DNA of 64,000 nucleotides from Daphnia pulex (taxonomy: Eukaryota > Arthropoda > Branchiopoda > Diplostraca > Daphniidae). The stretch's first letter is position 1. Each line of letters begins with the position of its first letter. The translations under genes were made by a program, and so were the position numbers. The notes under the pieces are model-generated. The model had not been told where the DNA came from. It ran no database searches and worked only from the letters and a program-made list of their open reading frames with translations. Positions 10,501 through 20,599 of the stretch are shown here, in pieces. The stretch spans positions 6,155,501 through 6,219,500 of the forward strand of contig NC_060018.1 of assembly GCF_021134715.1 (NCBI RefSeq), read 5' to 3'.

Positions 10501-13500
10501 CTGGTCATCTGGGCTGCCTGTGGTCTACTCTCGACACTTGGTAATTATTATTTTACGACCCGATCATAAATTTTTATTTTTAAAATGGAATTCAGTCAAC
10601 TGCTGTAATACAGTTCGTAAAGGACGCAAAAGCGGGCTGAAGAAAAAGTGCAGTCAATATTTACTTGGTTGTGTTATTTACAATGCTACCGCTAAAAGTC
10701 ACGCTGAAGTGTTTACGAAACAATCCTTGAGCTTAACGTTTGATCTCACCTGTTCTTTTCAAGCCCACTTGGTCTTTAAGGGTCTTAATAGAATCCAACC
10801 GAGCACAGGAATTTTGATTTTATTGCACAGCGTTAAAATTTAAGCTGGATAATAATTTGATAAGGTCATTGAGCGAAAACCCAATGTCCTCTGAAAGGAT
10901 ATAAAGCAGCATTTCATATTCCAATCCTTGTTCACACAGGGGCTCTATCCTATGCTGAATTGGGCACGATGATAACAGAATCGGGAGCTGAATACGCCGT
11001 AATACGCCGTTTAACTGTTACTTTAATCCCTTACAAAAATTTTTTTCTCTTTTCAACCCAAAACCCTCACAAGTTTAACGCGGGAAAAGAAGGAAAGAGT
11101 CTAAATCTCTCTATAAATTACAGTACTATCGCCATGCGTTCGGCTCTCTGCCAGCCTTCATATTCAGCTGGGTTTGTACTTTGGTATTAAAACCCTCTCA
11201 GTTGGCCATTATTTGTTTAGCCTTTGCTAAATACACAGTTGAGGCCTTCGTCACCGAATGCGAACCGCCCATCTTCATCATTCAGATCCTCTGCGTCGCC
11301 ATTATCGGTACAAATCCCACACAATCATGCTACTACATCTCTTCCAAGTTGACTCGCATGATCGCAAATCTACTGTGACTGCACGATAAACTAGGTCCCC
11401 GATCGCATTTTGACTGGGAATGATTTTCTATAGATCGCGTGAGCTTCCATGTTTAGTTAAGAGTCTCGACCGGATTTCCTCGCATGAGTTTGCTGACTTG
11501 TTTTCATTTGAATGTTTGTTTGTTTGTTTTTATAATGGCATGTAACGTTGTGACTTTTGTACGTCGGAAGGCGCCCTATGCTACGCCGAATTGGGCACGC
11601 TCATCCCGAAAAGCGGCGGCGAGTACAGTAAGCATGACACAAATAGACGCCAATTCGAATGAAAGTCGAATCGTCTGACATTGTACATGTATACGAAGAG
11701 TGCGATTTAACTAGCAGAGTGTTTCATTAGTTTACTTTAAAGAAGCATTCGACTCACCCCGTCATCGCTTCTGGGGTCCAGTCATGTCTTTCCTATTCGC
11801 CTGGGTATCGGTGATCCTCCTGAGGACATCTTCCATGGCCATCATATCCTTGGCATTTGCTGAATACTCGATCGCTCCTCTGATGAGTACACTGCAATTT
11901 TGCTGGCCGGACGACTCCAAATATACGCTGACACGTTTGCTAGCTGCACTCTGCATTTGTAAGTAGTTTGACCTGGTTTTGCATGTAGGTCTACTACTAC
12001 TGCTTTAAAGAAGGCTGCTGTAGTCTGATTGTCGCATGTTTTTCTAACAACTCGAACCGTTTTAGGCGCATCCTTGAAAAAAAAAATCAATTATTAAATT
12101 TGTTATTTTCTGAATAATTCCTACTCTGCTCTTTCTATTTTTTTGTTTACCGCTTCTTCTCGGTGGACCGTCTCCTAGGCCTGATAACTTTTATCAACTG
12201 TTTCAGTGTTAAGCTGGCTACCAAAGTACAGAATATCTTTACGGCAGCCAAACTGGTGGCCATCGCCATCATCATCGCCGGTGGTCTCTACATGATCGGC
12301 ATAGGTAAGTTGCAGAAATCTGTTCAATCATTCCATAGTTAAGTCAAACTTAGCAATAAACAAACCAACAAAAACCCCCCCAAAAAAATGATTAGGCAAT
12401 ACCCAGTACCTGAGCCAGGGATTTGAAGGTTCAACTACATCTTTCGGTGACATCGCCACTGCCTTCTACAGTGGTCTCTGGGCGTACGACGGATGGTAAA
12501 TTTCCTTTTCGCTTTCAACCACAGGATAAATCACTGACGACTGCATTTTTCTTTTCTTTTCTGGAAAACAGGAACAACCTGAACTACGTCACTGAAGAAC
12601 TGAAGAATCCCTTTGTGTAAGACACACTACAGTTACACATAACAAAAACCTATAAAATGGGAATTAACGTTCGGGATCGAATTTTCGACATGGTTAAATC
12701 AGGAATCTTCCTCGATCCATCATGATTGGAATTCCTCTGACTACCGCCTGCTACGTCTTGGTCAACGTGGCATACCTGGCCGTCCTGTCGCCAACGGAGA
12801 TGATGCAGTCCGAAGCCGTCGCCGTGGTACGCAATTCTTTTTACTTTGTACATTTTTTCGTTTTAAGTTTGGCATGGATTATTGAGAAAAAAAATCATGC
12901 AAACCCTCATTCTTCAAACGTCTTTCGGTTTTAACTGCTGCATGAATATAACAAAGATGACTTTGTTAACTTCCACAGCACTAGTAGAGATTCATAGATT
13001 TTAATTTGTAGTTTACTTTAAACTAGTCAACACAGCATGGCTTCTTATATCGTTAAAACTGCATGGGTTTTCTGTGTGATTTTTTTGTTTACCCATTCAG
13101 GATTGGGGCAATCGACTCTTGGGTCCCATGGCGTTCTTGATGCCTTTAGGTGTTGTCTTGTCCACATTCGGCGCTGGCAACGGAAGTCTCTTCACAGCCG
13201 GAAGGTTGATTCATATCTCAGTCCATCTCATCATCGATCAATAGTGCTTGCTTGTTATTATAATTAATTAGCTTTTGTTCGCTCGCTAATTATTAAATAA
13301 TCAACTAAGCTGCTTTGCATGTTTCTGCGGTAGAGAGTAGTTAGTTTTCAAACTTGAAATTGATTCCTGTTTTTTAAATCCTCCGACCCGTGTCCGTCGT
13401 CACTTGTCTGTCGTGGGCGATCTGTCTCTGAACGCCATCTCGGGGTTGACTATTTTTCTATCCTCAATTTTTCATTTTCTTTCTTGCTAAAACGAATGTC

Positions 13501-14470
13501 TGGTCGGGGTGGTGTTGGTGATGGATACAGACTTTCGGCACTCGAGCGCTGGGTACCTTAGCTTGGTTGATGCCACTAGCCGTGTGCATCAGTTGCTTCG
13601 GCAGTGCTAATGGGACACTCTTCGTCGGTGGAAGGTAGGAGAATTTGATTTTCCTCAAACGCTCCATTTGGTTAAATTAACCTTGCTTAACGCCGAGTAG
13701 AACGACGCTGCTGATCACTAATGAACGTTCGCTAGAAAATAATGAATAATTACGTTCGTTTAGGTTGTGCTACGTGGCGAGTCGAGAAGGGCATCTAGTC
13801 GACGTCCTTTCTTATGTTCACATCCGTCGGTTGACTCCATCTCCTGCGCTCCTTTTCAATGTAAAAAAAAATCATTACTACTAAAAGTTCAGCGTAACAT
13901 GGAATTTATTACAAATTTCTTCCTTACTTACGCCTACACAGAGCGCCGTTGCGCTCATGATGATCATCCCAGGAGATATCGCCAGCCTAATTGACTTTTT
14001 CAGCTTCACGGCATGGATTTTTTACGGAGCCGCCATGCTCGCATTGATCGTCATGAGGTTCACCAAAAAGGACGCACCCAGGCCTTACAAGGTACAGTTG
14101 AAATCTGGAAAGCCAATTAAAAGACAAGAATAACAATAATTTGAAATGCAGGTACCGATTATCATTCCTGTCATCGTGCTAATCATTTCCGTTTACCTGG
14201 TCATTGGGCCAATCGTGGACAATCCGAAAATCGAGTATTTGTACGCTACCTTGTTCATTCTGGCTGGATTCCTTCTCTACGTACCTTTCGTTTATTATAA
14301 GAAAGTGTTGCCCGGAATGAGTAAGTGCTTTGACAATTGAAAATCTCTAAAAGGGAAAAAGGAAACACAATTAATTCACTGATCATTTGTAATTCTGTAA
14401 AGGTTATGTTACAACATTCTTGCAGTTATTGCTGGAAGTGGCTCCGTCAACGTCTATGGCGGAAGACTAA
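7546..14470 (+). CDS. SLC7 light-chain amino-acid transporter, b(0,+)AT type, with mutually exclusive exons
   Basis: Twelve-helix APC-fold amino-acid exchanger, the light chain that pairs with an SLC3 heavy chain. Constant exons: 7546-7576, 9224-9429, 10320-10400, 10474-10540, 12179-12304, 12396-12495, 12572-12616, 12703-12826, 13764-13860, 13942-14091, 14152-14320 and 14403-14470. Variable slots take 10940-10998 plus 11124-11307, or 11571-11627 plus 11731-11958, then 13101-13204 or 13531-13634. The isoforms are 536 and 550 residues. Visible motifs are [10 protein letters not shown] (unwound TM1), [11 protein letters not shown] (TM6), [15 protein letters not shown], and the C-terminal [10 protein letters not shown], close to SLC7A9. 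The N-terminus is a Ser/Asp-rich cytosolic tail. The start at 7546 is the ATG whose phase fits the exon at 9224; ATG 7508 would shift frame. The large first intron (7577-9223) shows no coding sequence. Confidence 0.92.
10940..11307 (+). other. SLC7 alternative two-exon module 'a' (TM2 end and TM3)
   Basis: Two exons, 10940-10998 and 11124-11307, encode [19 protein letters not shown] and a TM3 segment with [20 protein letters not shown]. The first enters in phase 1 and ends in phase 0; the second starts in phase 0 and ends in phase 1. The heavy-chain cysteine region reads TECEPP, like SLC7A9. The donor at 10999 lies in a perfect 10-bp tandem duplication (10991-11010). Confidence 0.88.
11571..11958 (+). 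other. SLC7 alternative two-exon module 'b' (TM2 end and TM3)
   Basis: Two exons, 11571-11627 and 11731-11958, repeat the content of module 'a': [18 protein letters not shown], then a TM3 with [18 protein letters not shown]. The junction inside the module is in phase 1, unlike module 'a' (phase 0). The second exon is 44 nt longer than its partner, and its cysteine region reads QFCWPDD. The first acceptor (CGGAAG) is weak, without a good pyrimidine tract. Confidence 0.85.
13101..13204 (+). other. SLC7 alternative TM8 exon 'a'
   Basis: This 104-nt exon encodes a TM8 segment with [18 protein letters not shown]. It begins in phase 0 and ends in phase 2, with acceptor TTCAG and donor GTTGAT. The motif resembles SLC7A9 (STIGAANG). 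Confidence 0.88.
13531..13634 (+). other. SLC7 alternative TM8 exon 'b'
   Basis: This exon has exactly the same length (104 nt) and phases as the exon at 13101. It encodes [18 protein letters not shown] at the matching place, nearer to LAT/y+LAT proteins (SCFGSVNG). By my hand alignment 19 of 35 residues are identical between the two. Confidence 0.88.
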
Positions 14471-15442
14471 CGTGTTACCGCAACGATCAAGTAAGCGATG
14501 ACAAACCGAAAAATGTCCGTGTATAGGTCAACCACTTTAGGTGGCGGTATTATTACGTGTACATTATTGTTACTCCCGGCCATGTGTTAAAACCTTGTGT
14601 TGGTACGATGATTGCCATGCAATCTACATATTAAAAAATGGTCGTCTTTCCCTTCTCCTCAGTCATCCCTTTTTTCATAATTGGTATCATGCTGAAACGA
14701 TGAGCTTGAGGAGATTTTACAATTTGATCGAAATTTACCAAAAGACACAAAGTTTGTATTGTTAATTTAGAATGTTTTTTTTTTTGCATATACACAAAAA
14801 CCATAGTACTATTACTTTTCTAGATCGTTCAATTTCTCCCCAATGTGGCGAGATTATTTCAAAACAGGGATTCGTTAATTAGACTTTCTTAAAAGTTTTT
14901 ATCCCGCAGCTTCCGTGTACTAAAAACATCAAAGTCACTGAATTGTAAACTTCAGCGTTTAGTGACTGTGAAATTTTGTACAGCATGCATACCGAAAAGT
15001 AAAATACACAAGTGCCAATCACGAAGTATGTCTCTCTCTATTATTCTATTGTTCCAAAAGTTATTTTTGACGATTAGGAAAAAGCACACCAACCTCAAAA
15101 AGTACTTTGAGCGGACGCAAGTTTCCCTTTCAAATAATGCACCAAAACTTTCTTTTCGGATGAAACTTTGAGTTTACAAAATTCAATTACGCAAAGTTTC
15201 AGGGATACATTTTAGATAAGAAATGATATACATCTGATGCCGTGGGAAAGATATTCAAGTTAAGTTCAAACGCGCCTTAACATACGATCTCTACGATTTT
15301 GTTACAAACTTCTAAAAGGCAAGCTTATTCAGTTGGGGAATCTTATTGATCAACCGAATGCAGTGCGCAATACTTCTAGCTAGATACAATTTATCGATAA
15401 AACCCTTTGTACGGCTTTCAAGTAAAAGTTGATTTAAACTAT
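14471..15442. other. Convergent 3' region of SLC7 and PRIM2
   Basis: About 970 bp between two tail-to-tail genes, holding the 3' UTRs of both. Short frames at 14541-14765 and 14962-15171 have no recognisable features and are taken as chance. Confidence 0.5.
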
Positions 15443-17406
15443 TTAGTTGAAATCATCATCCATATCAATTGCTGCTAAAACGGATTCGCTGAGAACCTCA
15501 TTTTCATTTGTTTCAAGTTTCTCTACTTTAGCTGGAAGAGTAGCACGAATGGTCTGTACCTTATTCGCTCCCTTGATTTTCTCCTTCACTTCACCGTTGA
15601 GGATCTTTTGGCTTTCGATAAAATACTGGTTTGGGTGCTGGATACCACTATCAATCTCGGTGTTGTGCGTGGCTTCAAAGTACCGCTGGCAGGCAATCTG
15701 GTAATGATGGCGTGTCACTAGATCGACTATTTCTTGAATCGCTAGAAGGGCACCAAAACAAATTAAATTACGTGATCAAAGACATGCATATGAAATTAAT
15801 TACTACCTGGCTGAGGAACACGATTCATTGTCATTTTCTGTCGAAGGACGGCAGCATCAAAGTGTCTGAACGGACAACCGTGATTCTCACCCGGACCTAC
15901 GCTGGCAGTAATGATTTTGATGCAGCTTTGAGGTGCGTAATTGATTCTTTTTCCTTCCTTGCCGTAATTGTGGCGAATATTGTATGCGTATTGCTTTTCA
16001 AACTAAAGGAAATAGGGAAATGTAAGGAGAAGTTTTGATGAAACTTTGATCCTCGGTGGAGGTTTACCAACCTTATCCATATCCATATTTTTGGAGAACT
16101 CCTCCCTCCAAAACTTCAATGAATTTTCCAAGCTAAGTCCGATTCCTTTGACAAAAAGTCCATACTGCATACGTCCGCCGTGTTTTAAATGATGAGTAGA
16201 ACGCAATGTCTCGTGTAAATGTCTCATACAGAGTGGGAAAGATTGTTTTGACAACTGCAAATCATACATTTTAATGATTTACTATTTTTGTTTTTATAAA
16301 GCAAGCACGGAAATTTGTTGGTCTTACCCCATCAATCATTTCTGGTGTTACAGCGGCACCAGAAGATTTATTTTGTAGAGAGTTAAAATCTTGACCGGTA
16401 TATCGTTTATCAAAGTCATTCAGTAAGCGACGGATTCGATGATCGTCCTCTAGCTCTGGTAGTGAACGCATAGTAAGCTTCAATCCAATAAAAAAAATAT
16501 CTTTAAATAAGTTATTCAGTGAATATTAAAAAATTATTTTCTTTTACCGCCATAGCAAGTGATAAATGAGAGCGGAACATAGCTGTGATTATGGAAACGA
16601 GGTCCTCGCTTGGAATGTATGCAAATCCGGCTTGCAAGTATACTTTGCGATGGCGAACTAAATCTAAAGCCTCTGTAAAGGGAACCTTGTAATATTCCAC
16701 TGCATCAACTTTATTGGCATTAAATTGGGCAGCATGTATAAGTTTAGTCAATATCTTCTTTTTTTCTTCCTCTGGAATCTGTAAAATGTTTGGTGAAATA
16801 TAATTAAATAAGTAATAATTTGGTGAATATTTGCAATATCTCTACATACGGGTAGAAAATTCATTTTGTTTTCTTTCATAAATGCCCTGATATCTTCTGA
16901 ACTTTCCATCGAAAATCTAAAGCGGAAGAGATCAGTTTCCTGAGCAATGAACCAACGCCTGTACTCTTCAGTCCTGCAATATGCAAGTCTCATCAAGAAG
17001 TGAGAAACATGATCTTTCTGTCGTGTTTTTGAAATGATTTCATCCATCTTATCATCTTTGATACTTGAGCTCAGTTGATACCAACTGTTCAAGTTCTGCT
17101 TTTGTAAATCATTTTTCAGGGCAGTCTTCCAATCATCAGAGAATCTGGCATTTTTACTCAGATTGACACGCTCTATTGTCCTAAGAACTGTTGATAAAAA
17201 TTTGAAGTAATTACGGAGGTAATTAATAAGAAGTTATGACCAATTATTATACCTTTGAGACGTTCGACAGCCCAATCTTCAAGTTCTTGCAAACCGATGG
17301 TTTCACTGGGAGGTACGGAATATAGTTGCAGAGAATGAGGATATTCACTTCTTAGCTTCATAGAATTTTTTATAGTTCGCCGAACTGTGTTGCGTTGAAA
17401 TTCCAT
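15443..17406 (-). CDS. Prim2: DNA primase large subunit
   Basis: Regulatory iron-sulphur subunit of DNA polymerase alpha-primase, needed for RNA primer start and hand-off in the nucleus. Exons on the minus strand are 17253-17406, 16850-17187, 16548-16778, 16328-16477, 16072-16254, 15807-16002 and 15443-15741. They total 1551 nt, or 516 residues (human 509). The family's four 4Fe-4S cysteines are present at residues 300, 379, 395 and 435 (PLCMRHL, QSCIK, HGCPFRH, IACQRYF), with spacing that matches the human protein within one residue. Other conserved stretches are [21 protein letters not shown]-like [31 protein letters not shown] and [11 protein letters not shown]. It ends in an acidic DMDDDFN tail. 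The acceptor of exon 4 (TTGAAG) lacks a strong pyrimidine tract. The gene is head-to-head with FPGT. Confidence 0.96.
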
Positions 17407-18270
17407 TTTTAAAAGTAACTATTTCCCTCGGAATTTATTCAACAAAATTTTTTTTCTACCAAGTTTACTGCGCGGTTAACACTTAACATAAAGCAGAGTA
17501 GCAGACGGTAAATGAAACAACAAAAGATCTCTTTTCGCGCTCAAACTAAAGCAACGGTGATGCCAGATATAAAATTGGCGAAAAAAAAAGGATTCCAAAT
17601 TGATTGCAAGTTGCATGCAAATGCAACCGCTCTAAAATAAATTCGAAGACTTGCGAACTTGCTAGATACAAATCATGCATATTAAATAGCTTTAAAGTTA
17701 TTCAAAGTTTTTATTAATTAGAATTTTGCAAGGATTGCAGGAAATCTAATCTTTGCCTCACCCAATTCATTGTCTCACGCAGCTGCGGGCTTGCGACGAC
17801 TGTAATTAAATTTTGGACCATAAATAATTAAGTGCGAATGCCTCTATGAAAATGAAAGAGTTCGCTAATTGCAGTATGTCCATGGTATGTCTATAAGAGT
17901 TCGTTGTTTTGCAATTCAAACTAACCACACGGGACACGAGACAGACGACACATTACCTGTGATATGAAAATGATTACTACTTTTCGCTTTTTTCGTCAAA
18001 AATTAAAACATATTTAATTCCAGAAATCTGTATCAGTAAATAACTTCGTTTCCCAAAGGTTTAGGCTCAGAATCATATCCGAAGTCCGATAAATTACCCG
18101 TGTTATCTTTCTCTAACACCCTCCAGGGGTCTCTGAATTCCCATGTTTTGAATACGTCAATAAACATCTGTGTTTTTACCTGAAATATGAAATTTGGACT
18201 GTTTAAAGTGTTTACGTGGCAAAGTTACTAAGCCTACGTCGTCCTGGAAAATGCTACAACAGTCACAAAA
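17407..18270. promoter_or_regulatory. Divergent region between PRIM2 and FPGT
   Basis: 864 bp between two head-to-head starts, AT-rich, holding both 5' UTRs. Part of it (18033-18179) carries a minus-strand frame described separately; otherwise I see no coding signal. Confidence 0.45.
18033..18179 (-). CDS. Terminal exon of a small unassigned protein
   Basis: A 48-codon minus-strand exon ends at a TGA (18033-18035) and is preceded by a clean acceptor (CATATTTCAG at about 18180). It encodes VKTQMFIDVFKTWEFRDPW, then a tail ending in SEPKPLGNEVIY. I do not recognise the family. A short candidate first exon lies opposite the FPGT start: MYFWIRSIF, at about 18266-18292, with a GTGACT donor in phase 0. 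Otherwise translation could begin at the internal Met, giving 44 residues. If real, it is a very small protein whose 5' end overlaps FPGT exon 1 in antisense. It could also be chance, since nothing beyond the splice site and the protein-like composition supports it. Confidence 0.35.
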   Translation of the reverse strand, partial: VKTQMFIDVFKTWEFRDPWRVLEKDNTGNLSDFGYDSEPKPLGNEVIY

Positions 18271-20356
18271 ATGGAACGAATCCAGAAGTACATGGTTCAG
18301 TTAGCGGAAAACTTTAACAAAACATCTTTAGGTTAGTTTTTAACAAGTAAAAACTTCATCCATCACACAAATTATCACAAGTCAGTGAGATTGTTTGACA
18401 TTTTACCTTTTATCTGTTTAGACGATGGTTTTTGGGATTGTGTAGTCATATCTGCCGGAGATGAAGAACAAAAAGAATGTTTCAAACAGCAAATTGATGA
18501 GAAACTGGAAAATGGAGAAATACCAAGGGCTACTAAATATTTAGTCATTGCTGATTGTCCTGGATATGCTTTGGGGTCAGGTGGATCTACCTTTCATATT
18601 CTGAAACATTTAAAAAAACTTTTTGCCAATGATCTATTTGAGATGAAAATTTGGATTAGTCATGCTGGTAGGAATTGATGTTATAGGCCTACTTACATGT
18701 TTCAGTTAATACTATTTTTTTTATTTCTTTAAAAAATATTTTTATTTTAGGGGGATCTAGTAAAAGATTACCAAATTTAAGCTGTACTGGAAAGTTATTT
18801 TGTCCATTGCCACTAGAAGTTGAAGGAAAAGCAATAACACTTCTAAATTTAAAATTTATTATTACTTCACCTTTTCTTAAACTGATGAAAAATGGAGGAA
18901 TATTTATTTGTGCTTCTGATGATATAGAAACTTTTTGTTTAGAAGGTAATTGTTTAATAATTCTTCTTTCTTTTTTTCATTTGTCCTTTTTGGTATTACA
19001 TAATAATTTATCTCTCAGGTCTTGAAAGTCTTGAAGAAAAGTTTAACCAACTAGATGAAGATGGAATTGTAGCCATTGGTCATCCATCCACTATTGCAAT
19101 AGGTAGGAGCTCCTAGATCATAATTTAGAAATTATTCAAAAAAATTAAAATTAGTATTTCCATTCTGAAAATTAGGAAATACGCATGGTGTGTACGTGCT
19201 TCCAGAGTGGTGTAGAAATGAGGAGAATTGTAGGCTAAGCCCTTGCCTTGAAGTTTTACAGAAACCGAATTATGTCACTATGGAAACAAAAAAGGCTTTA
19301 TTTAAATTTGGTGAGAATTTAAGTCAGATTCAAGTTGCGCTTTATCGCGCTTTACAAAAAAATCTTTTCTGAAGGCCATAATGAAGAGGAAAGAGTATAT
19401 ACCGACAGCATGTTTTGGTGCCGACCAGGACTCGTGAGGAAAATGGTGGCGTTTGCTGAGGAATGTGAGGATCTCTACCGCAACGAAACGTGTATATACG
19501 GCGATTTTCTAGCCTGCATGGGATCTCGTCCTGCCGAACAAAAACTGTATTGGAAAAATGTTTCTAATTCCTCGACAATCAAACGCAAAATTGCTAGTCA
19601 TTTCGGAGATACATCGCTGAACATTCTGATCTTGGAGCGATCGCATTTCTACCATTTAGGAACTATGCCAGAATGTAAGTATTATTTACCCGTTTGTGTG
19701 TGTGCTCGAAATACATCAACTCTGTACTATTTCTAGATCTGGAAAATCTGAATCCTGCATCCGAACTATTCCAGACGTTGGGGATGAAGCTACACGTTCA
19801 ATCATTCCTCAGAAATCCATCTAGAATTCAAGGAATTGTAACTCTGTCCTGCATAGAAGCAGATGCCGAGATGATGAAAGATAGTATTATGGATAGTTGC
19901 ATTGTAAATGTACCGATTATCTGCGAGCAGCAGACTATTGTCAGTCATTGTCTGATTGATGATCCGGTGATTAACGTAATTCCGTCTGGTTGGATGTTTC
20001 ACACTGCAGCAGTGAAGCAAGAAAATTCGGTGCTCTACGTCACTATTGCCTTTCGAGTGGATGATGACTTGAAAGGAACCATAGAGCAGAGTCATGGATG
20101 GAAAGGCACTAGTTTAGCGTCCACAACTTCTACGCAGTGGCAGGCCAAATTGTTTGAAGCTCACGAGACAATGAGTCAATCATTTACCGCAACCTGGAGA
20201 AGCGTAACAAACTTACTAGAACATGCCGAGTCCAATGAAATGAGAAAACTGCAGCGTTTTAGCATGGAAGACATAGTTCAAAAGAAAGACATACCAGCAA
20301 TGATGCAGCACAGAGTAAATGTTTCACGGAAGATAAATTTCCATATGTTAACCTAA
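18271..20356 (+). CDS. Fpgt: Fucose-1-phosphate guanylyltransferase
   Basis: Cytosolic enzyme of the fucose salvage pathway that makes GDP-L-fucose from fucose-1-phosphate and GTP. Exons 18271-18331, 18422-18667, 18751-18945, 19019-19102, 19176-19310, 19375-19674 and 19737-20356 total 1641 nt, or 546 residues (human about 590). The nucleotide-binding loop GSGGST is at residues 72-77, followed by HAGGSSKRLPN, the acidic ASDDIE segment, AIGHPSTIAIG with THGVYVL, and VYTDSMFW. The C-terminal half has the beta-helix-like SHCLIDDPVINV region and a tail near RKLQRFSMEDIV. The acceptor at 19374 (TTCTGAAG) is weak, but it is the one that keeps the frame through KFGHNEEERVYTDS. A poly(A) signal AATAAA is at 20494-20499. 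Confidence 0.95.
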
Positions 20357-20493
20357 AAGTTCGCTGAATACAACAAAGTGAAAGTCTACCAGAATGTTAC
20401 GTTTTCGACGACTATTCGGTGTATTCACCAGACCAGACACGTACATATATGTTACCCATTAATCATATTGGAACATTTCGCTTGAAATTGTAA

Positions 20494-20499
20494 AATAAA
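20494..20499 (+). promoter_or_regulatory. Poly(A) signal of FPGT
   Basis: AATAAA, 138 nt after the FPGT stop codon, in a 243-bp gap before the convergent DENND5 3' end. Confidence 0.55.
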
Positions 20500-20599
20500 C
20501 AGACAAATTTACCCAGTCTATCTACACATTTAAATCAAAACAGAATACGTATAAAATGTATCGCGAATTTTCTATCGAGGAATAGTTATTCATTAAAAT

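Noticed and set aside
14426-14526. Alternative last SLC7 exon from the acceptor TTCTTGCAG at about 14425, reading to TAG at 14526
   Set aside because: The acceptor at 14402 gives [10 protein letters not shown], which matches the known SLC7A9 C-terminus; the other reading has no resemblance.
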